From the NCBI GenBank assembly GCA_018466975.1, contig CM031555.1:2294001-2358000 (forward strand): a DNA stretch of 64,000 nt, read 5' to 3'. Of this stretch, positions 54,956 to 64,000 are shown one piece after another. The position numbers were made by a program, and so were the translations under genes. The number at the start of each line of letters is the position of its first letter. Within the stretch, counting starts at the first letter, position 1. The notes beneath the pieces were generated by a model. That model had not been told where the DNA came from and ran no database searches. It saw only the letters and a list, made by a program, of their open reading frames with translations. Source of the DNA: Sparassis latifolia. Lineage: Eukaryota > Basidiomycota > Agaricomycetes > Polyporales > Sparassidaceae.

Positions 54956-57272
54956 ATGTATATCCTTCGTACTATGCTGTTATTATTTGCCCATCTCCTC
55001 TGTGTCTTGGCAGCAACAGCAGAGCAGTGGAGAGGCCGTTCCATTTACCAGTATGTTTTTCGAATCTCACTTAGACGTTCTGCGCCAACGCTGTGCTATA
55101 GAATCATCACAGACCGTTACGCTCTGCCTGCCGGAGCCGATTTGAACGCATGCGACCCTGGCAAACAGACCTGGTGTGGCGGTACTTGGAACACTACCCG
55201 TGAGAACCTCGACTACATTCAGAATGCGGGCTTTACTGCTAGTAAGTTTGCTTTGGGAAAGTTATTCTTTCGAGGAGGGCTGACATTTTTACCATGAGTC
55301 TGGACTAGCCCAGTCTCGCAGAATTACGAAGGGCCGCGTACCGTGTACGGCGATGCTTACCATGGATATTGGATCGCCGATGCCTCCAAACTGAACAACC
55401 GTTTTGGGACCGCAGATGATCTGAAGGCACTGTCTGATGAGCTTCACCGCCGGGGAATGTGCGTTGTTGATTAGCACAAGCTGACATTGCTTAACTACCA
55501 CCTAGGTATCTCATGGTGGATGTGGTTGTGAACAACGTCATGTCGACATCCTTGACTCCAGATTTATCTACATACATGTTCAAGGAGCAGGTTTGTTGTT
55601 CTCACTGTTTTGAAAGCTGTCAGCACATGCTAACATCTCAACCCCATACAGTCACAATATCATCCGTACTGTGTCATCGACTGGGGCAACACTACCAGCG
55701 AGCAGAACTGTTGGTTGGGTGATACAAATGTTCCCCTTCCTGACGTGAACACGCAGGACCCAACCGTAGTCTCTGCATATAGTGCCTGGATACAAGAGTT
55801 GATCCAAGAGTTTGGGATCGATGGACTACGTATCGATGGTATGTGATTTCGGAGGTCTGGGCAGGAATAAGTGAATAATTTTATCGTATAGCTGCAAAGT
55901 AAAGGATTTGCTGTGATTCTCTGACCCTCATACATTTACGTTGTTCATACAGACATGTCAATATGAACTTCTGGCCTGCCTTCTGTGGTGCAGCTGGAGT
56001 TTTCTGCATTGGTGAGGTATTCGATGACGATCCCAGGTGCGTTTTTATTTGTCCGTTTTTGCAATGAAACCTTTTAAGATATAGTTTACAGTCAGGCCGC
56101 ACAATGGCAAGGATCAGATGCTCTCGATTCCATCCTCAACTATCCAGTATATGGTGCCCTAGTGGACGCATTCACCATCCCCGGACCGCAGAATATGAGC
56201 GCACTTTCAGACATGATCGCGGAGTCCAAGGTCCTCTTCAAGGTTAGAGGGCTGGTTGACTCCTGAGAACTGCTCTGATTGACGCTGCTCCACAGGACCC
56301 TGGACTACTAGGTAATTTCCTCGAAGACCAAGATTTACCCCGTTGGGGGAATTTGTCCGCAGATCCTGAGAGTCTCTACAACGCTATGGTATTCAACTTC
56401 ATGTCGGATGGGTAAGTCTAATAATGTAACCATCCGCGATAATACTTACACCGTTGTAGGATTCCGATAGTATATTATGGTCAAGAGCAAGGGTTCTCAG
56501 GAAGTGCCGATCCGGTATGCTAGAGTTTCGTTTCAATGCTTGCGCGAATGGGTCATCACTCATCACAATTTCTTAGTGGAATCGCGAACCTTTGTGGTCT
56601 TCGGGCTATGCGAACACCACAACCTATCAGCTCATGTCCACTCTCAACCAGGTGCCGACCGTCCATCATTTGAAGTGATACATCTCTTAACCAATATGAC
56701 CACATTGACAGTTACGCAACTTCCTCGTCAATGGAACAACCGGCTGGCTGCAGTCCTCAATGGAAGTGCTTGCGACCACTAACTACGGCATTGCTTTCAT
56801 GAAGGGCGATGTCGTGACCATTTTGACCAACATCGGTTCTCCAGTAAGTACACTTTTCAATGATGCCGTACGCTGACTCCTACTTGGACTTCACAGCCTC
56901 AGAACCTCAGCATGGCAGCCTATACGCCTTTTGGCGAAAGCATTGCCACCACAGAGTGAGTCGAAAGTGTTGTGACAGGGGATGCACATTCTGATACCCT
57001 TGGATCGAAGAATTCTCTCATGCCGACAGCACGTCACTGGCAGCAATGGGACCGTGCTCGTCGACTACAACACGTATTCCGGCGCTCCTGCTGTGCTGGT
57101 ACCCGATACCCTCCTCAGCAACTCAGGTCTCTGCGGACACAACTCGGAGAGCACTCAAGGGAAACAGGTTGCCGCGGCATCCTCTTCTGCAAGTTTCGAA
57201 CCACGGAAACTTTCTGCGTCGGTAAATTTGACTCTGTTGATCGTTCTATGTCTTGGCCTTTTGGGAATGTAG
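54956..57272 (+). CDS. GPI-anchored GH13 alpha-amylase-like enzyme (alpha-glucanotransferase type)
   Basis: The start at 54956 gives a signal peptide, MYILRTMLLLFAHLLCVLAA, then EQWRGRSIYQ. GH13 features follow: ITDRYAL, CDPGKQTWCGGTW, GYWIADASKLNNRFGTADDL. Region I is LMVDVVVNNVMS; usual amylases have DVVxNH, so the His is Asn. Region II is FGIDGLRIDAAKHV with the nucleophile Asp. Region III is VFCIGEVFDDDP with the acid Glu. Region IV is GNFLEDQDLPRWGN, keeping Asp but with Gln in place of His. The C-terminus is Ser-rich and ends in a hydrophobic tail (VNLTLLIVLCLGLLGM), a GPI signal. About ten exons. The GPI anchor and His substitutions resemble the Aspergillus AgtA group, which acts on cell-wall alpha-glucan. 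Confidence 0.88.
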
Positions 57273-57846
57273 CTGGATGCAACGTCATTAGCATCGGTGG
57301 GTTTCAAATGTTGTTTTTTGATTTTCTGGGGCTACTGTACGTAACATGTGCAGCCGGACGACAATGGGGTATTGCAAACAACAGTAGCAGAATACTGTAG
57401 TAATAAGGGTTTCAATCTTGGTGTACATGATATGATGGAAGACCAATTCGAAACACACAAGGTAATTTGGAGCATGTTGGTTTCCCCACCAGTGACGAGC
57501 TCACCCCTGACAGCTATGAGGACAAGAGTAACCTCTGGAACTGGTTCTCGAGGCTCTTCAGCCCGTCTCGGAGAGCTCACTGATAATATTGACAATTGAA
57601 CTTGAAGCCGTCGAACGGTAGACTCGTGCCGCGCCACCAGTCTGACACAACTTGAAGCGGAGCTTTGATTTGTCAGAGCTGATGCTCGTCCCCCAGCAAG
57701 CCGTCCGCGTACAACGTTCAAGGCGGTTTAGGTGCTCACTGCACCTGGATTCTCCTCTATTTCCTCCCATCTTCAAAACGGCTTCTGCTAGTGGAGGCGT
57801 CGGTCGACGAACGACCGACGCTTTGGCCCGCGTCCGAACTCCTGCG
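57273..57846. other. Intergenic region, promoter of Not1
   Basis: About 570 bases. At about 57488-57590 one plus-strand frame reads DELTPDSYEDKSNLWNWFSR then LFSPSRRAH and a stop, which looks protein-like. No start or partner exon can be assigned with confidence; it could be a very small gene or the last exon of one. Nothing else is seen. Confidence 0.4.
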
Positions 57847-60800
57847 ATGGACAACCCTGCAAATCCAAATATACACACCATCGTAAAAGCACAGATCGTG
57901 TTTCTGCTGTCAACTCTGACGGAGGAAAACTTTGAGAGGAATCAGATAGAGATACGTTCTGTGCGTTTTCCCTGCATTCTCTCAGGCGTATTGATTGTTT
58001 AACTGATGAATGTTGGTGCATTCTGTGTCTCAGCTCTCCGAGCAACATGGGATTGACACCTACCTACACTTCATCCGCCGGCTCATCGTGCACTCCCAGA
58101 GCAGATTATCGTCATCGGCTCCCCCATCTGCTTACGATCCCTCCACTATCCTAACGTTCCGTTTACTCGTACAAGAGACGCAACGCCTTGCACGCGACCC
58201 TTTCCTCGCCGACCGTTTCCGAGATGGAATTGATAAGGGGGAAGGTGACGTCTTCCGCCACTTCGATCTAGTAAGATTTGCAGACCGAGTGGGCTTGCGA
58301 CCGTTGGAACGGTTGGTTCTCGCGTCGTCAATCGCGGTAGGTTCTACGCGAAAGGAGCTAGCGTCTCAAGCGGCCAACATGATCCACACGGAATTTGAGA
58401 ATGCGGTTCTTGCGTTATGTCAACACCCATCGTTTGATCATGCGGATCTGTCTCCCAACCAGGTCACGAAATTGCTATCGAACCTTCTCTCCGAGCCTCC
58501 ACATGATGCTCCCATCCTTGATTCCACGCAACGACAGGCTCTCATTGCTGCAGCGCAGGCGAAATATGGGTCAGAGATTGTCTCGCCGATCTTGCAACGT
58601 ATCTTGCCTAATTTAAGGTACGCTCTGGTCAGATAGTTTTTCTACATACTGCTGACGTACGTGACCATAAGCTTACCACCCGGCACAACTCTTGTGCAGG
58701 CTTTGGTTCAGCTAGGTGGAGACATTACCAGCGATCCTGACGTGGTCCGCGCACTGTTAACGCGGTTTGGTATATCGGAAGCCAGTCCACCCAGTGATGC
58801 GCAAGTTGTTGAGATTGTGTCATCTCTTGCTCGACTGGCTTCAGAGGGTTCAGTTATCTGCGATGTAGGATCCCTTGTCAGAGCATTAAGCAGCCTCGTG
58901 AGTAAAGTCTGGCCATATTCTATCCCCAATATACTGATCTATGGACAGAATGTCAACATTAACTGGGCGAGCGCTATCAAAGCATTCGATTGGCCTGATC
59001 GCCAGGGCGTTGATACTGCCACATTGAAGCTGCTCATTGCGATTCTGTTGAATTGTCCGCGTGACGCGGAGGTACATGCAGTGACGGGCTTCTGGCAGAC
59101 ATGGTCAAATCCGCTGTACCAACTTCGACTACTAGATGCGTTACTCTCGTTACCAGCAGACACGTTCAACTTTGTCTCGCTCCCTGGACACAGGATCGTG
59201 ACGGTTGATGATGTTGCAGCAGCTAGTCCCACCATCAAGTCACTTGCAGCAAACGTTCAAGGACACACCTGGAATTCTCTCGATTTGTTCGAGGTCCTAG
59301 TATCGTTATCGGATTCTGATTCCCCGGAGGTCAGAAATTTCGTGCGAGAAATGCTCGACAAGGCGGTCAAGATCAGCGCAGAGCTAGTGCACATGGGGCT
59401 CCTTCAAGTACCGGTAAGTACGCGGTAGATGAACCCACTAAGTCCTACTGATGTATTACCAGCAAACGACTTGGGGAGAAATCCGCCTGGAGTACTCACA
59501 GAGGCTGCTGGCAATGTTCCTAGCGGGGCATCCAAATCATCAATTAGTCTTCATGCGTATCTGGCAGATCGAACCCACTTATCTCACAAACGCTTTCCGA
59601 GACTTCTATGAAGAGAGTCCGTTGAACATTACGAGAATCTTGGACGTTGCTCAAGATCTCAAGGTCAGTTTTCATCCTCATTTAGACACGTTGTCTGCTC
59701 ATGGGCGTCAAGATCTTGGACTCACTTCTTGAAGTGCGCCCCTTCACATTCGCGCTGGACGTCGCGGCTTTGGCGTCACGCAGAGAGTACCTGAATCTGG
59801 ACAAGTGGCTAGCAGACAATGTCACCAATCACGGCGCTGACTTCCTCCATGCTGTCATTGCATTCTTGGACTTGAAAATGGAGAGCGAGAAGGCCACTCG
59901 GATTTCGGATCCGGCCGTTGAACATCGCACTATGCCGCTTAATCCTCAAACCATCACGATATTCCTTCGTGTCCTGCGTAATAGGTGACGTGCATTCGCG
60001 CTGTGAAAGCCTTCGCATTGCTGACTTTGCATTCTCTATAGCTCGAATATTATGCATGAAAGCGATGTGGATTACTGCCTCGAGGTCCGAAATGCCTGTC
60101 TGCAGATCCATCCCCGCTTGATGAATCTTGTACCCGGCTCTGACGCTGAACCGGGGTTCACGGTGGTGAATTACACAACCGAGATCGAGGCCGAGGTCGA
60201 CAGCATCTACAAGCAGATGTATGACGAGCAGATTACCATTGACGACGTCATTGCCCTTCTTCAGCGCAACAAGGCTTCATCAAATCCCCGAGACCACGAG
60301 ATCTTCTCGTGTATGCTGCACTTCCTCTTTGACGAATACAAATTTTTCCAATCCTTCTATCCTCCGCGCGAGTTGGCGATGACTGGTTATCTGTTTGGAT
60401 CTTTGATTCAATACCAGCTGGTCGACTATATACCCCTAGGCATCGCAATCCGTTATGTCCTGGACGCACTGAATTGTCCTCCCGACACGAACCTATTCAA
60501 GTTCGGAATCCAGGCTCTTTCGCGTTTCGAGTCCCGCCTCTCGGAATGGCAGCCCTTGTGTCAGGCTTTGCTCAGAATTCCGCACCTATTGGAAGCGCAA
60601 CCCGAACTGGCAGCGAGCATCCAGCGTGCTATCGCTAATGCCGGGGAGGATGTCAACAACACCGTCGATCTTCGTACCTTGACGGCTACGAATGTTCCGG
60701 AGCCTCTGGCCATCTTCACAGCTATTCAGCCTGATCCTGTTGAAGGAGAGCCAGAGAGTCCTCCAGAAGAGATTTCAGACAAGATCCTGTTCATTGTGAA

Positions 60801-63800
60801 CAATTTGGCGCCGTCCAACTTTGAAACGAAGCTGGTAGACATGCAAGAGCAGTTTCAGGACGAATATTCATGGTGGTTTGCGCATTATTTAGTGGATCAA
60901 CGTGTCACCACGGAGCCCAATAATCAGCAGCTGTACTTGCGTTTGTTGGATGCCTTGGGCGTCCAGAAACTATTCCGCTTGGTGCTTCAGGAGACCCTCA
61001 TCAAGTCCGCCTCCTTGTTGAACTCGGAGAAGACTATGCTGTCCAGCGCAGAGCGGGCAATTCTGAAGAATATGGCCTCATGGCTTGGCACGATCACTCT
61101 CGCGCGAGATCATCCTATCAAGCATCGGCATTTGTCCTTCAAGGATCTGCTCATCGAGGGATACGATAACGGAAGGCTCATAGTGGCGATACCATTTGTT
61201 TGCGAGACACTGAAGCCGTGCGCGCGCTCGAAGGTCTTTAAGCCCCCAAATCCCTGGTTGATGGCCGTCATCAGTTTGCTGGCCGAGCTGTATCATTTCG
61301 CCGAGCTTAAGCTGAACCAGAAATTCGAGATCGAGATGTTGTGCAAAGGTCTGGATATTGACCTTGACACGGTGCAGGCCACGACTGTCCTCCGGAATCG
61401 TCCCCTGACAGAAGGGCCTCCCCTTCCTGATTACGTCGTTGCCGATATCAACTCCATTCCTATCGGAGGTTATAATTCTTCCGCTCAGACGCAAGGGGAC
61501 TCTCAGGTACTGCCGCCCTTAACACCTGGAAGTCCGTCCGAAACACACCGAGTGTTGGGTGCCCACATCGAGAATATTTTGTGTAATATTCTTCCATCGG
61601 TGATCATCGACCCACAGTTGGCGCCGTTACATACGAATCAGTTGTTCAAGCGTGCTGTCCAGATGGCTATTGATCGAGCTGTGCGGGAGGTAAACGTTGA
61701 TAGCTTTTCGTTTTAGTGCTCTATGATTGACGGATCATTTAACAGATTATTCTTCCAGTTGTTGAGCGTTCCGTCACAATTGCAGGAATCTCCACACGAG
61801 AGCTGGTCGCGAAAGACTTTGTGACAGAAGTCAACGAGGACAAGCTTCGCAAAGCTGGTCATCTGATGGCCCAAAAGCTTGCAGGAAGTCTCGCTTTAGT
61901 GACCTGTAAGGAGCCGCTGAAGAGCAATCTTGGTGGTCACATCCGCCATTTCCTAGCCGATTTTGGATTTAGCGATGTACGTATCATTTCTCTTTCACTC
62001 TAGAGCTGCCGACTTATTCGTCGTCCTAGCAAATGATCTCGGAGCAAGTTATCTTTCTGATCGTCCAAGACAACCTTGATCTGGCATGTCAAGCGATAGA
62101 AAAGGCTGCTATGGACAGCGCTATCATTGACGTCGATGACGGATTTGCTGCTACCTATGAGTCTCGCCGCCGTCACCGCGAGGTGAGTGTTGTGCACCGA
62201 CAATCATAGTGTTGTTCTGCTCACGAAGTTCGGATTCAGCAACGTCCTGGCCAGCCGTTCTGGGATCGTTCCATACCGCAGACGTCCTTCGTGGGAACTC
62301 TTCCGGAACCACTGCGCATCAGACCAAGTGGTGTTCAGCCTGTCCAAGCTGTTGTATATGAAGATTTCGGCAACCTTGATGGGCTGATTTCTCAAAGCGT
62401 CGTGCAAGAGTCTTCGTTGTTGGATGTCAGGCGTCGTGGATTCATAAGCCGTCCGAGTTCAACCGTATCGTTTCCTCCCAATGACCATATGGGTTCATCT
62501 GTGTATGCTTCTTCGCCAGTGCTGGACCAGCATGCTCCCGGTCAGGCATTCCTACGTCATCAAGAAGCCATGGACCGTTTCAACGTAAGCGTGCAGCTGC
62601 TGAGAGGATCGGACAAGGTGCTAACGGTTACACAGGCTATGGTCAAAGACTTAGAAGCATTATTGCTCCAACTTCCCATCCAATCGCTGGCAGCACTCCC
62701 CTCCGGCCACGATGTTCGCCACCTTGTTCGGCAGATCCTCCTCCTTGCTGCTGATTCCATTGAACGCCACCGCACACCTCTCCTCATGTCGCAAAAGATC
62801 GTACAGTTACTGTACAAAACCCCGTCCCAGCTTGGTCGAGAGATCTACGTCGCTCTACTGCATCAACTCTGTCATTCGTTCGAAGATGTGGCCAAAGAAG
62901 CGGTAACTTGGCTGATATATGCTGAAGATGAGGTGAGTTATTCGATGCAATGAAGCTGCAATTCTTACTTACTACCTGCGCCAAAAGCGTAAATTCAATG
63001 TACCCGTGACGGTCACGTTGTTGAAGAGCGGGCTCATCAATCTCCCTCAGGAAGACCAGCAGCTCGCCAAGTTCCTATACACTGATCCTCGACCCAGCCT
63101 TCTCACTTTCGCTGCGGACTTGATACGAGAATGCCTGTCAAGTGACCCACCGATAGCATCGCAAAGTCAATTTGTCTACACACTGGAAATACTCGGTCAG
63201 TTGGCTCAATCTGGGAAAGTCAATGAGGAGTAAGTCGCAAATCATCGATATTGATTCTTCATCTTGACGCTGTCCCGTGCGAATAGGGTGCATCGACTAT
63301 TGGACGATCTCCGCGGTGTACGGCGACCTTCCGTTACTGAAGGTCAAGTTGTGCGCCAGGCGTCTGTGAAACCAGAGACCGAGCAGCTGAGGGAAAAGCT
63401 GTTCATCTGGTTTCAGCAATGGGTCAATATCTTCCAAAGGTCGCATTCCCCAGAGAAGTCATTCGTACCCTTCATCACTCAGTTGACGAAGCAAGGCATC
63501 TTGAAAGTCGAAGATGTGTCGTCGTTCTTTTTCCGTGTATGCGCGGAGTCTAGTGTCAACAGCTACATCAAGTGCATGAATTCCGGGGAATTCGCGTACT
63601 CTTTCCAAGCATTGGATGCCATGTCCAGACTGATCGTCTACATTATCAAATACCACGGCGATGCATCTGGTGTAAACAATGATCAAGCCAAGGTTCACTA
63701 CCTGACGAAGATACTTTCTATCTTCGTCCTTGTTTTGTCCAATATGCACGAGGAGCAAGGAGCTCTGTTTCAGCAGAAGCCTTTCTTCCGGTTTTTCTGT

Positions 63801-64000
63801 AGCTTGCTGAATGATTTGCATTCTCTCGAAGCTAGTCTGGGTTCAGCCTATTTCCAGCTATTGTTGGCTATTAGGTATGTGTTTTGTATGACTTGGCCCT
63901 ACTGCCACTAATCAGAATCTCAGTGATACGTTCAGCTCCCTTCAGCCAACGTACTTCCCTGGATTCGCTTTCTCCTGGATGAGTCTGATCTCCCATCGCC
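57847..64000 (+). CDS. NOT1: CCR4-NOT complex scaffold subunit Not1 (3' truncated by window edge)
   Basis: Not1 is the large scaffold on which the deadenylases Caf1 and Ccr4 and the other Not proteins assemble; it controls mRNA decay in the cytoplasm. The start MDNPANPNIHTIVKAQIVFL at 57847 fits the usual N-terminus. The HEAT-rich N-terminal part runs to about 60050. The CAF1-binding MIF4G region follows (KILFIVNNLAPSNFETKLVD, LRLLDALGVQKLFRLVLQET, MASWLGTITLARDHPIKHRH). The CAF40-binding DUF3819 region reads GAHIENILCNILPSVI, then RAVREI and LVAKDFVTEVNE. At the right edge PTYFPGFAFSWMSLISH marks the beginning of the C-terminal Not1 domain, which continues outside. Many short introns, all in frame; no sign of damage. 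Confidence 0.95.

Overview
The window is nuclear DNA of a filamentous basidiomycete. Genes are dense, lie on both strands and are cut by many short introns of about 45-75 bases with GT...AG ends. Their products match fungal families throughout. A GPI-type protein of the 'macrofage activating glycoprotein' group, a secreted GMC oxidoreductase and a tandem pair of the large F-box family of mushrooms point to Agaricomycetes, probably Polyporales; the species cannot be fixed from sequence alone. No prokaryotic operons, rRNA, tRNA or CRISPR arrays were seen.

Layout, left to right: the 3' end of the APC/C subunit Cdc27 (+); an acidic protein of unknown function (+); an SRR1/Ber1-like protein and the translation factor Tma20/MCT-1 (both -); a 1.25-kb gap with a diverged inverted repeat; two tandem F-box paralogues (+); exportin Crm1 (-); a GPI-type glycoprotein (-) divergent from a quinone-oxidoreductase-like enzyme (+); a 3.3-kb gene-poor stretch with a decayed HET-domain remnant; a GMC oxidoreductase (+); V-ATPase subunit H (-) and mitochondrial ribosomal protein mL46 (+), whose start codons are 90 bases apart; mitochondrial nuclease Nuc1 (-); a Pin4-like RRM/R3H protein (-); an unusual GAT plus four-EH-domain gene (+); a striatin-family STRIPAK scaffold (+); class II cAMP phosphodiesterase (-); Ede1/Eps15 (-); E2 enzyme UBE2C/Ubc11 (+); a small orphan protein (+); Tma7 (-); a 2.6-kb gene-free stretch with an 18-bp inverted repeat pair; a GPI-anchored alpha-amylase-like enzyme with altered active-site histidines (+); and CCR4-NOT scaffold Not1 (+), cut by the right edge.

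Most genes are conserved eukaryotic housekeeping genes without operon logic. The most unusual locus is at 35.9-38.9 kb. There a ubiquitin-binding GAT region appears to be spliced in frame to four EH domains and a C-terminal PPxY motif, 6 kb from the canonical Ede1 gene. If real, this is an endocytic adaptor architecture I do not recognise. Exon borders were deduced by eye from reading frame, splice consensus and family conservation, so borders may be off by a few bases where noted.
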